Source: Lachnospiraceae bacterium (GTDB lineage Bacteria > Bacillota > Clostridia > Lachnospirales > Lachnospiraceae). From it: DNA of 41,129 nt. This document shows positions 32,660-41,009 of the stretch, piece by piece (position 1 is the stretch's first letter; every line of letters begins with the position of its first letter). Location: assembly GCA_017482205.1 (NCBI GenBank), contig JAFUNK010000008.1, positions 1 through 41,129 on the forward strand, in the 5' to 3' direction. Under the pieces are notes generated by a model. The model searched no databases. It had not been told where the DNA came from and saw only the letters and a program-made list of their open reading frames with translations. The position numbers were made by a program, and so were the translations under genes.

Positions 32660-33595
32660 TTATTCTGTTTTTAAAAAACCGGCTTTTTTCAGCGCAGGAC
32701 GTAAGGCAAGATAAAAGATGGTTGCAGTAATGACAGCAATGACAGCATTTACAAAAGTAGTAATGGCAGACATTTTAGCCAGTGCTGCGGATAAATCCTG
32801 AGGAATTCCCAAAAGATATGTTTTGTAAAAATAACCGACTACAGGGTCTGCGATTACATTAAAACCCATGCCGCAGATAGAAGCTAAAACAGTAATTCCT
32901 GCAATGTGCTTTTTATTGGTGATTTTACCAAGCTTAAAAATTTTGTGTGCTACCAGCCCCACAATCAGACCAATGCATAGTTTTAAGAAAAAAGTTTTAG
33001 GAGCACTGGTTACATAGGTAGTGGTCAAATCTGCAATTGTCATACCTACGGCACCGGAAAGACCGCCCCAGAAACCGCCCAGTAACAAGGCAGCCAGTAC
33101 ACAGAATACATTGCCGAGATGAAAAGCTGTTTTTTCTGTACCTACCGGAATATCTATTTTAAAGAAGGTAAAACCGATATAGCATAGAGCGGCCAAAAGA
33201 CCTGCCTGGGCCAGTTTTGTTAAGTCTGTTTTGGCAGTCGGTTTCACCTTTGCGGTCAATTTTACGATACCTGCGATGGTAGTGAGAATGCCTGCAAAAA
33301 GTAATATAAGGGAGTAGGAATAGGGTTTTTCCAAAGCCAGTTTTTCTGCACTCAGAGCTTCTTTTTCCTCTTTTAAAGCGGTAAGAGCAGCTTCTAAGGA
33401 TTGGCGCACAGAAGCATCAGTTGTTTCTGCTAAAAGTTTTTCGGTATCACTTATATCTGTTTTTATCTGTGAAAGGATATTACCTATTTTTACCGATTCT
33501 GCATAGGAGTTTTGGTAGGTCTTGGAGCAGAATAAAATGCCGGCAATCAGTAAAATCAGACCGATAAGTAAAAGAACAGGATTTTTTTGTTTCAT
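32660..33595 (-). CDS. ECF transporter S component with N-terminal coiled-coil extension
   Basis: A 311-residue membrane protein. Residues 1-30 are a membrane segment, and 40-95 a glutamate/lysine-rich helix likely to form a coiled coil. A second segment follows near 100-118. From residue 130 it is an S component of an energy-coupling-factor transporter: ALCYIGFTFFKIDIPVG, FHLGNVFCVLAALLLGGFWGGLSGAVGMTIADL, VTSAPKTFFLKLCIGLIVG. This resembles the ECF-ribofla_trS group, whose members bind various vitamins; the substrate is not evident and no riboswitch was seen upstream. The start MKQKN at 33595 has AGAGGAA upstream; the frame extends to 33613. The N-terminal extension is unusual. Confidence 0.85.
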   Translation of the reverse strand: MKQKNPVLLLIGLILLIAGILFCSKTYQNSYAESVKIGNILSQIKTDISDTEKLLAETTDASVRQSLEAALTALKEEKEALSAEKLALEKPYSYSLILLFAGILTTIAGIVKLTAKVKPTAKTDLTKLAQAGLLAALCYIGFTFFKIDIPVGTEKTAFHLGNVFCVLAALLLGGFWGGLSGAVGMTIADLTTTYVTSAPKTFFLKLCIGLIVGLVAHKIFKLGKITNKKHIAGITVLASICGMGFNVIADPVVGYFYKTYLLGIPQDLSAALAKMSAITTFVNAVIAVITATIFYLALRPALKKAGFLKTE

Positions 33596-33629
33596 GATAA
33601 TTCCTCTTTTCATATGTATTGTTACATTT

Positions 33630-33657
33630 ATTATATATATAACTGACCATGTTGAAA
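33630..33657 (-). promoter_or_regulatory. promoter of the ECF S component gene
   Basis: On the minus strand TTTCAA (33652-33657) and TATAAT (33630-33635) are 16 bases apart, about 30 bases before the start codon. Confidence 0.5.
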
Positions 33658-33817
33658 GTGCCAGTTTGCAATTAAATTATAATGCCAGATTGAAATGCGG
33701 TCTATGAGGTGTGGTTCAAAAATATTTTTATAAAATATATAAACAATAAAGTTGTGGTTTAGAAAGGGTTTAATAAGTAAATAAAAAAACAAATAGAGTG
33801 TATCATGTAAATTACAG

Positions 33818-33847
33818 TTGACAGTCAAGGGGAGGAAAGCTTACAAT
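33818..33847 (+). promoter_or_regulatory. RADAR operon promoter P1
   Basis: A perfect TTGACA (33818-33823) and TACAAT (33842-33847) are 18 bases apart. The -10 box overlaps the first ATATCG dyad. The leader to the first start codon would be about 265 bases. Confidence 0.6.
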
Positions 33848-33937
33848 ATCGATATAGTAGAAAGGTTTCGATATTAGAAGTGCTATATATCGTTGAGATG
33901 AATACACTTAATAGAATATTTGCTTTGGCGATATATA
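33845..33937 (+). promoter_or_regulatory. two ATATCG dyads in the RADAR leader
   Basis: AATATCGA (33845-33852) pairs with TCGATATT (33868-33875), and TATATATCG (33884-33892) pairs with CGATATATA (33929-33937). The four related words lie on or just after P1. They could be operator sites for a repressor that keeps the operon low, or leader RNA hairpins. Confidence 0.5.
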
Positions 33938-33988
33938 ACTTTTATTTGCTTGGTTAGAAAACGGATAATTTGTGTATCTGTTGAATAA

Positions 33989-34016
33989 TTGTGATTTTAG
34001 CGGAAATAGATATTAT
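33989..34016 (+). promoter_or_regulatory. candidate RADAR operon promoter P2
   Basis: TTGTGA (33989-33994) and TATTAT (34011-34016) are 16 bases apart, about 100 bases before the first gene. It is weaker than P1. Confidence 0.35.
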
Positions 34017-34120
34017 GATTGTTGATTGTCAGGATAAATCTTCTTTTGAAGGTAGGTCATATTTGGGTATATGAAACATAAAGTATACGGAAAAAGATTT
34101 TGATTAATAGGGGTAGTTGG

Positions 34121-35524
34121 ATGCAGAGAATTAGGTTAACGTATAAGAGTTCGGAGGTTACTCCCAGTGTATATTTATTGCTGTATTTTCGGATGACAGG
34201 AATCTATGTATATGAGCGTTTTTTTGACGCTGATCGGAGTAAGTCTGAGAAAATGCGGAGTTTGTTGTCACGCAATGAAGATATTAACATTTCAGAGCCA
34301 AGAGATGGTTTTGATTTGGATATTTATTGTATAGCAGATGCGAACGATTATAAAATGTATTTGGAAGAGTATGGACAAGAAAAGGAAGGTTTTTTTTCAA
34401 AGCGGATAGTCCTTTGTTCAGAAGAATTAGAGCTGTTGCCATTTGAACAGACTGCAAATATTCGTATGTTGAAATATAGGGGAGAAAGTGAACAATTACT
34501 AATTGATATTGTGGATGCATTATATGATATGATGATTGTTCCGGGATATACGAAAGACGAATTGCATATTTGTAGGGAGATATATATTAGTATTGAATTG
34601 TGGAAGATATCTTTATTGGGAAAATATTTCTATATTGCAGAATCCATGGAGCAGTATAAAAATATGGTTCAGAAGTATAGAAATGGAGTTGATTTGATTT
34701 TTTCACGATTAAGAAAGACTGGGTGTAATTGGGGAGATAAAGAGTATATTCATCTTCAATATGCAGCTTTGAACTTGGCGTATGAAGGGAATCAATACTG
34801 TATCAGAAATAGTAAAACGTTGATATACAAATCTGCTGGAATAGCCGATGTATGTGAACAATTATTAAATAAGGGTATTGAGCCAACTGAACTTTCAGAT
34901 AGCTTTAACATGTTGTTGGCACAAATATATGATGATTTGTTAAAAGATGCTAATAAAGCATATCCATATTATTTATTAGCCTGTAAGGATTATAATGCAT
35001 ATGCGTTTTATAGGAAAGGTATTTACTGGCAAGAATATGCAAAAGATTATAATAAGGCAATAAAGTATTATTCACAAAGTGTTCATATTTATCCAGAATA
35101 TTATAGAGCATGGTATCGTTTAGGGAACTGTTTCATGCTGACAAATAAATGCAGAGAAGCGTTAGAAATTTTTAGACATGTGAATTGTATACTTAAACCT
35201 CGGTTAGAAACAAAAAAAATTCGCCCTATGGAAATTGAATATTTGTTTAAAGCACAGAATAGATGTGCATATATTTGCAATAAGGTATTAAATAATAAGC
35301 AGCAATCAATTAGGGAGAATATGGAAGCAATAAAGGCATGGGAGGCTATTGACAATAGTTCGTTTTTTGAATTTTTTAAGGAGGAAGAAGAGACAACGAG
35401 AAAAAGAGTAAAGAAAGAATTAAATATTTTAAAAATATATATGGAAATATATAAACTTGCTGACAAAATAGGGGACAGTCAGTTAAAAAAAGAGTACTCA
35501 AATAAAATAGAAGATATACTATAA
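34121..35524 (+). CDS. alpha/beta plus TPR protein, candidate RADAR accessory
   Basis: A 467-residue protein I cannot assign to a named family. Residues 1-140 alternate hydrophobic strands and helices (VYLLLYFRMTGIYVYERFF, DLDIYCIADANDYKMYL, KRIVLCSEELELLP, LLIDIVDALYDMM), which looks like a Rossmann- or TIR-like fold, though no catalytic glutamate can be fixed. The middle is helical. Residues 290-360 contain TPR-like repeats (YAFYRKGIYWQEY, DYNKAIKYYSQSVHIYP, YRAWYRLGNCFM, CREALEIF). The C-terminus is charged and helical. ATG 34121 has AGGGG seven bases upstream; the frame is open back to a TTG at 34100. The rdrA-like gene starts 11 bases after it, so it is co-expressed and may sense infection or scaffold the complex. 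Confidence 0.8.
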   Translation: MQRIRLTYKSSEVTPSVYLLLYFRMTGIYVYERFFDADRSKSEKMRSLLSRNEDINISEPRDGFDLDIYCIADANDYKMYLEEYGQEKEGFFSKRIVLCSEELELLPFEQTANIRMLKYRGESEQLLIDIVDALYDMMIVPGYTKDELHICREIYISIELWKISLLGKYFYIAESMEQYKNMVQKYRNGVDLIFSRLRKTGCNWGDKEYIHLQYAALNLAYEGNQYCIRNSKTLIYKSAGIADVCEQLLNKGIEPTELSDSFNMLLAQIYDDLLKDANKAYPYYLLACKDYNAYAFYRKGIYWQEYAKDYNKAIKYYSQSVHIYPEYYRAWYRLGNCFMLTNKCREALEIFRHVNCILKPRLETKKIRPMEIEYLFKAQNRCAYICNKVLNNKQQSIRENMEAIKAWEAIDNSSFFEFFKEEEETTRKRVKKELNILKIYMEIYKLADKIGDSQLKKEYSNKIEDIL

Positions 35525-35535
35525 GGAGAAAACAG

Positions 35536-37998
35536 ATGGGCAAAAATATTAAGGAATTCAGGGTAAATTGTATTAATAGGATTAAGTATGAAAAGGTAGA
35601 TGAGTTTGAAACGTCACTATTTGCAGACGTGTATAGTAGAGCAGTAGAACTGACTGCATCTATTGTTGATGCCAATATGGCGGAAGAAAATCAAATTTCT
35701 GTGGAAACGGAATTTTGCACGGAAGAAAGATTTAATAATATAATATCCTTTTGGGGAGAGCGTGGCATGGGAAAATCTTCTGCCATGCTTTCTTTTGCTC
35801 TTTTTTTAAAAAAATATGAACCGAACGGATGTGCATATCAATTTAAATTTAGAGAAGGAGAAAAATTAAAATTTCATGTGCTTCCCAGAATAGATGCGGC
35901 CATGTTGGTAAAGGGAGAAAATTTGCTGGATATTATATTGGCAAAAATGTGGAGTACCTTTGATGAAAAAGAAAAAAGGAGTGTTAATACTGAGCAGGAT
36001 AGCCAGTTTATTGAAACAAAAAAACGTTTTGGAGATGTAAAGAAATCATATGAGGCCTACCAGAATACTATTCTTGGAAAGAAAAGGAAGGATATGACTT
36101 CCGTTAGGCAATTGAGTGAGTTGTCTAAATGTTTGAACTTGAGAGAAGATTTTAAGAAATTAGTAGTTTCCTATCTGGAATGGATGGAAAACAATGTCTC
36201 AGAAAATAAATTTTTGGTGTTGACAATTGACGATTTGGATGTGGTAGTTGACGATGTGAATAATATTCTGGAACAAATACGATTATTTTTAATGATACCT
36301 AAAGTAATCGTATTGGTAACAGCTGATTTTGAACGACTTTATTTGGATTGTAACAGAGCTTTTTCAAGTAAATTGATTTGTAAGGATAATATTCAAGACA
36401 ATGAAAAGAAACAGGTGAGAAGTTATACTGAAAAATATTTGTCCAAAATATTTCCAAGTAATATGCGAGTATATATGCCAAGAATTAATGTGATGGGAGG
36501 TATAGAATATAAAGTAAAGCTGCCTAGGGCAGAAAAAATATTGAGAATGGCGGATGGACAAGAGTATGATGAAGATGATTTGAATGAGAAAAAAATATTA
36601 TTTACAATGCTTGCAAAGTATACCAATATTATGATGTATCCTTTTGATGATCATATTCATATACTGCAGAAAAATTCTTTAAGAACTATTGCTAATGCAC
36701 TGTATGAGTTAAGTAATATGCATGATATAGAGGAGCAGCAGCGTTCTAAAGTTGCTTGCCGTTGGATACAAAATGCGTTAATTGACTATGCGAGGGCAAT
36801 TACGGATGAAGAAGAATATAATTGTATACAAGGAATATTAAATGAAGATAGAAAAGGTATTAATATAGCGATTGAGGAGGTGCTTTTTTATTTATATGAT
36901 AAAGCTGAAAAAGCGGACGAATATCAAGTCACATATGGTGAATTACTAAAACTTTTATCACTGTTGAGAAAAAATGGGCATAGAAAATTTGTGCAATTTA
37001 TTCTTGTATTATATTCTACATATATTGCAGAAATGTTTGGAGAAATTAGTGAAAAGGAAGAATTTGCGGCTGAAAATATGAAACATATATTTAGTCCGTT
37101 TATAGAGGGAAAAACGTTTTTAGACAAGGATTCGGATGGACCGATTGAAGTGGATAAAATACCAGTAAGTGCGTTGCAAATGGAATTTATTGAAGCACCA
37201 GGGCAGTATAGTGCTATTGAATGTATAGAGAAGAATATAGGGTTAATTCATAAGGTCTTTAAAATTGCAATGTTATGCGAGTGGGACTTGTGGAAAAAAA
37301 GTAAAGAGGATGAGGAGTATATTAAATATGTTGCAGAGAAAGTAGTTACATTTGAAGCAAAGGAATTCCCGGGGAATTTAGAAGAATCACAGGGTATTAG
37401 TGAAGAGAAAGGAGAAACCAGTAAAATTTGTTTATTGTTGAAAGAAGAGTTACAGATAGATTATGCTAAGTCAACTGTGGGAAATACATTACAAAATTAT
37501 CTTTCGTATGAAGAAAAGTTAAAGGGATTTATATATAATATATATATTGCTTTATGCGAGTTATTAAAAGAAAAGGAAGACAAAAATGTAGAAGCAAAAA
37601 TTAAGAAGATAGTTATGCTGCCGATTTTTGAAATAAAGAAATATAGAAAGTGGAATCAGGGACTGCAGAAAGGAACGGTAACGATATTGCCGTTACAAAG
37701 TGCAGAGGTAATGTGTTATATGGCTGAAAAGGTAAGCAAAATAGAGCCAATTGCGAGTTTAGGAATATTGGAAAGAATATTGCAGAGGCAGGAAAAACAG
37801 GTGGAAAAAATAATTGCTGAACTTGAAAAGGTCGAGAACTATTATAGTATTGATTTGGGAACAAATGCAAATTATTCGAAACAAATAAAAACACTTAGGG
37901 ATATAGTGGATCCATATGCAATTGAAAGTAATATTGTAAAGCGACAAGAAAGTACTAGGTTATTAATGCCAAGAATTGATTCAGGTACAAGTGTATAA
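35536..37998 (+). CDS. rdrA: RADAR system ATPase RdrA
   Basis: An 820-residue P-loop ATPase. Walker A is FWGERGMGKSS (72-82), Walker B is LVLTIDDLD (227-235), and a sensor-like IVLVTADFERL follows at 258-268, giving a STAND/KAP-like AAA+ core in the first 350 residues. The remainder is long and helical with many charged residues and no other known domain. Size, the N-terminal ATPase position and the adjacent deaminase gene match RdrA, which in studied systems forms ring-shaped heptamers that bind the RdrB shell and are needed for phage defence. It has AAGGAG upstream, starts 11 bases after the TPR gene and ends 20 bases before rdrB. AT-rich codon use unlike the housekeeping genes suggests transfer. 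Confidence 0.87.
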   Translation: MGKNIKEFRVNCINRIKYEKVDEFETSLFADVYSRAVELTASIVDANMAEENQISVETEFCTEERFNNIISFWGERGMGKSSAMLSFALFLKKYEPNGCAYQFKFREGEKLKFHVLPRIDAAMLVKGENLLDIILAKMWSTFDEKEKRSVNTEQDSQFIETKKRFGDVKKSYEAYQNTILGKKRKDMTSVRQLSELSKCLNLREDFKKLVVSYLEWMENNVSENKFLVLTIDDLDVVVDDVNNILEQIRLFLMIPKVIVLVTADFERLYLDCNRAFSSKLICKDNIQDNEKKQVRSYTEKYLSKIFPSNMRVYMPRINVMGGIEYKVKLPRAEKILRMADGQEYDEDDLNEKKILFTMLAKYTNIMMYPFDDHIHILQKNSLRTIANALYELSNMHDIEEQQRSKVACRWIQNALIDYARAITDEEEYNCIQGILNEDRKGINIAIEEVLFYLYDKAEKADEYQVTYGELLKLLSLLRKNGHRKFVQFILVLYSTYIAEMFGEISEKEEFAAENMKHIFSPFIEGKTFLDKDSDGPIEVDKIPVSALQMEFIEAPGQYSAIECIEKNIGLIHKVFKIAMLCEWDLWKKSKEDEEYIKYVAEKVVTFEAKEFPGNLEESQGISEEKGETSKICLLLKEELQIDYAKSTVGNTLQNYLSYEEKLKGFIYNIYIALCELLKEKEDKNVEAKIKKIVMLPIFEIKKYRKWNQGLQKGTVTILPLQSAEVMCYMAEKVSKIEPIASLGILERILQRQEKQVEKIIAELEKVENYYSIDLGTNANYSKQIKTLRDIVDPYAIESNIVKRQESTRLLMPRIDSGTSV

Positions 37999-38018
37999 AT
38001 ATAGGGGAGAAAGCAGTT

Positions 38019-40850
38019 ATGGATAATCTGCGTGCTGTAATAAAAAATTTATTTTGTTATGTATCGCCACAGGCAATTATAGAGAATAAAATTCAATATG
38101 ATGGTATTGATGAAACGCTTTTTTTGCAGTTAGGTAGTGGATATATAACCCAGTATTCTAATGATGAATTATTAAATATGTATAACTACTTACGGAATGA
38201 GTTTCAGTGGCAGAAAAGAAAACTTAAGGGTGAAATACCAACGCATATGAAAGGTGAAGATGGTCTTTTAAATGTATTTGAAGCGTTAATTGCTTTTGAC
38301 TATGGTGTTCTTATTGAAGAAAATGGAATGCCGTTGTGTCAATATGTACAATTATTGCGTTGGAGAGAGATGATAACGGTGTTAGAAGAAGATTTGTTTA
38401 TTACTTCTTTTCTGGCATATAATGATAATTTAACAGGAAAGAGGAGAAAAAATTTTTTCTGGAAGCCGGTTATTGGTCATAATAATCGAGCGTTAAATTG
38501 TTTGGTGTCTAAAGGCGTAGCAGAAAATCATTTTCATTTGAAAGGGTCAGCCCCACAGTTTCATCTGTCATGGATTAGTCTTATGAATCAAGTAGATAAT
38601 ATGAAGTTTGCAGAGAGACTTGAACAATATGAGAATAATCGTTTGCAAAAGAATTTGAGTATGAATGCAAATTACCCTTCTAGTAAATTAACGCATATGT
38701 GGCAACAGGCAGTGCTGATTAGATTATTTCTTTTTTCGGTATTGAAGGAGGATTATTTGGAATGGGGAGATATCTATGTTTCTGCAAAGTTATTATTAGA
38801 CTTGATAAAGGATGAAGGGATACAAGCAAAAATAAAGGAAATAGTTACGAAAAAGAAATTTGCAGAAAAACAACTGGTGAATTTTGACGAATATGCTGAA
38901 GCATGTGGGAGTCAGAGCATAATAGTTAAAAAGTGGTATTCAGTATATATGACGGAAAGACTATTGCATGATAGGGAGATGTTAGAAGATTATCTAGGTA
39001 TTGTGCAGGAAAATATTTATCGGTTTCAGGAAAAGTATGGTAAGAGAGATCTTGATTACATGATATGCGAGGTGTGGTTGGCTTATAATGGAAAGAAAGA
39101 TATAAATGGCCCACTTAGTGGAGAGCGTTGGTTTTTGTATACGATATTTTCGGGCATTTATAGTAATCAGAAGGAGATAAAACCATATATAAATTGGTTT
39201 TATTTATATTTGGTAATCAAGGCAAATATTCGACGAGAATTGGTACAAACAAATGTCAATGTGGGATTTGATAATTTTTATCAGTATCAAAATCGTAAGG
39301 ATATTTTTATTGAAGATAGTATTTATGAGAAGATTTATGTCAGGATGGCGGTTAGAGATACCATATATAATCAGCACATTAGGAGTCTGGAAGCTAGAAT
39401 AACTCCGAAGAAAACAGTGCAAGAAAATCTCAATATGATTCGCAAGTATGATAAATGGATTACGGAGTCATTGGATGATGAAGAGGATAAACGTAGATTA
39501 CAGGAACAATATTTTTATGTAATACATTTTATTAAAGAGTCTGAGAGAGTTCAGCCTAATTTACCATTTTTAGAGGAATATCGAAGTTATAAAATAAGGG
39601 AAAACGTGAAAGAGCAAGCACTGGCAATTGCATCATTACGAGAGAGAGGGTGTCCGGAGGCAGCTAGGATAAAAGGTATTGATGCATGTTCGGCAGAGCT
39701 TTGGTGCAGAGCGGAAGTGTTTGCACAAGCGTTTCGTTATTTGAAGAACCATTGGGTATATGAGGCAAAAGAACAATGTGATGATGTTAGGTGTAAAAAT
39801 CTTTTTGCAACGTATCATGTAGGAGAAGACTTTTTGGATATTTTAGATGGGTTACGGGCAATTGATGAAGCTATTGTTTTTTTGAACTTACGTTGTGGAG
39901 ACCGGTTGGGGCATGCATTAGCTTTAGGCGTGGATATTGATGATTGGTATGCAAGTAAGACACATCGAATTTTGATTAATAAGATGGCATACATAGATAA
40001 CTTGGTTTGGTTGTATGCAAAGTTAAGAAGATATAATATTGAAGGGTGTGATGACGTAAAATCTTATATAGAAAAGCGGTTCAGAGAATATTTTGCAGAA
40101 ATTTATGAAAATAATATTGTACAAGAAAAAATTCAAGATATCATAAAACAAGCAAAAGCGTATTTTGATCAGTGTGGTATTAAACATAGTTATAATCATA
40201 ACAATGTATACTTTGGAATCAATGAATACTATGATGCATGGAAACTTAGAGGAGATAACCCTGAGTTATATAGAGATGGCTTTTTTAAGATTAAAGGTGA
40301 GTTAATGGACGAGTGGGATGAATATGCAGTAAATAAAGAATATCCGCAAAATTATCAAATTCGCTATAATCCTGAAACGGCATTATTATATTATATGTAT
40401 CATTTTGATCCGAATGTAAAAATTATAGGTGACCAAATGATAGAAGTTAAGATTAGGCCTAATTTGGTAGATGCAATTAAAAAGGTCAGAAATGTAATGC
40501 AACGTGAAATATGCAGTGCAGGGATTGGAATAGAAACAAATCCTTCTTCTAATTATTTAATTGGTACTTTTAGGCGTTATGATCAACATCCTATTACTAA
40601 ATGGTATAATTGTGGTTTGACATTAGATGCAGAAGCATTGCAGCAGTGCCCTCAGATGCAGGTATCTATCAATACTGATGATCAAGGTGTTTTTTCTACA
40701 TACATTGAAAATGAATATGCATATTTGGCGTTAGCGCTAGAGAAATGTAAGGATGAAAAAGGTGCTCCTATATATAACAGGACAATGATTTTGCAATGGT
40801 TAGATCATATTAGGGAGATGGGAATTGATCAAAGTTTTGATTCTAGATAA
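38019..40850 (+). CDS. rdrB: RADAR system adenosine deaminase RdrB
   Basis: A 943-residue protein, about three times longer than normal adenosine deaminases but matching RdrB. The deaminase motifs are spread along it with large insertions: metal-binding HxH in ENHFHLKGSAP (H171, H173), YHVGEDF (H600, E603, equivalent to HAGE with the catalytic glutamate), GDRLGHALALG (H632), IETNPSSN (839-845) and SINTDDQGVFS (D887, D888). All zinc ligands and catalytic residues are present. In known RADAR, RdrB forms a dodecameric shell and with RdrA deaminates adenosine in RNA or, by later work, ATP/dATP to ITP/dITP, stopping phage growth. AGGGGAG precedes the ATG. It is the last gene of the operon. Confidence 0.93.
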   Translation: MDNLRAVIKNLFCYVSPQAIIENKIQYDGIDETLFLQLGSGYITQYSNDELLNMYNYLRNEFQWQKRKLKGEIPTHMKGEDGLLNVFEALIAFDYGVLIEENGMPLCQYVQLLRWREMITVLEEDLFITSFLAYNDNLTGKRRKNFFWKPVIGHNNRALNCLVSKGVAENHFHLKGSAPQFHLSWISLMNQVDNMKFAERLEQYENNRLQKNLSMNANYPSSKLTHMWQQAVLIRLFLFSVLKEDYLEWGDIYVSAKLLLDLIKDEGIQAKIKEIVTKKKFAEKQLVNFDEYAEACGSQSIIVKKWYSVYMTERLLHDREMLEDYLGIVQENIYRFQEKYGKRDLDYMICEVWLAYNGKKDINGPLSGERWFLYTIFSGIYSNQKEIKPYINWFYLYLVIKANIRRELVQTNVNVGFDNFYQYQNRKDIFIEDSIYEKIYVRMAVRDTIYNQHIRSLEARITPKKTVQENLNMIRKYDKWITESLDDEEDKRRLQEQYFYVIHFIKESERVQPNLPFLEEYRSYKIRENVKEQALAIASLRERGCPEAARIKGIDACSAELWCRAEVFAQAFRYLKNHWVYEAKEQCDDVRCKNLFATYHVGEDFLDILDGLRAIDEAIVFLNLRCGDRLGHALALGVDIDDWYASKTHRILINKMAYIDNLVWLYAKLRRYNIEGCDDVKSYIEKRFREYFAEIYENNIVQEKIQDIIKQAKAYFDQCGIKHSYNHNNVYFGINEYYDAWKLRGDNPELYRDGFFKIKGELMDEWDEYAVNKEYPQNYQIRYNPETALLYYMYHFDPNVKIIGDQMIEVKIRPNLVDAIKKVRNVMQREICSAGIGIETNPSSNYLIGTFRRYDQHPITKWYNCGLTLDAEALQQCPQMQVSINTDDQGVFSTYIENEYAYLALALEKCKDEKGAPIYNRTMILQWLDHIREMGIDQSFDSR

Positions 40851-41009
40851 TTTATTGTAGGAATAGAAGATTTTTCTGATATATAAGGAGTCTGGATATA
40901 GTTAATATGATCGTGTAAAGAGCGTATTTAGAACAAAACGTGAAGATTAAAAAAGATAAAATTTCAACTTACAATAAAATTTGCAGTCTGTAGGTTTGTC
41001 AAACATTTG
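40851..41009. other. short junction between rdrB and a transposase fragment
   Basis: AT-rich, with no gene and no clear terminator hairpin. The right end of the downstream insertion element should lie in the last 50 bases, since the transposase stop is at 41010-41012, but I cannot fix its terminal repeat or target duplication. Confidence 0.5.

Larger units (their letters stand above)
33658..34120. other. AT-rich regulatory region before the RADAR operon
   Basis: This stretch of about 460 bases has no supported gene. It holds two candidate plus-strand promoters (33818-33847 and 33989-34016) and a group of ATATCG dyads (33845-33937). From here to the end of the window the DNA becomes visibly richer in A and T than the preceding 33 kb. 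Confidence 0.6.

Noticed and set aside
36299-36626. Minus-strand frames inside rdrA
   Set aside because: They are complementary shadows of an AT-rich coding region; the plus frame carries Walker motifs and operon spacing.
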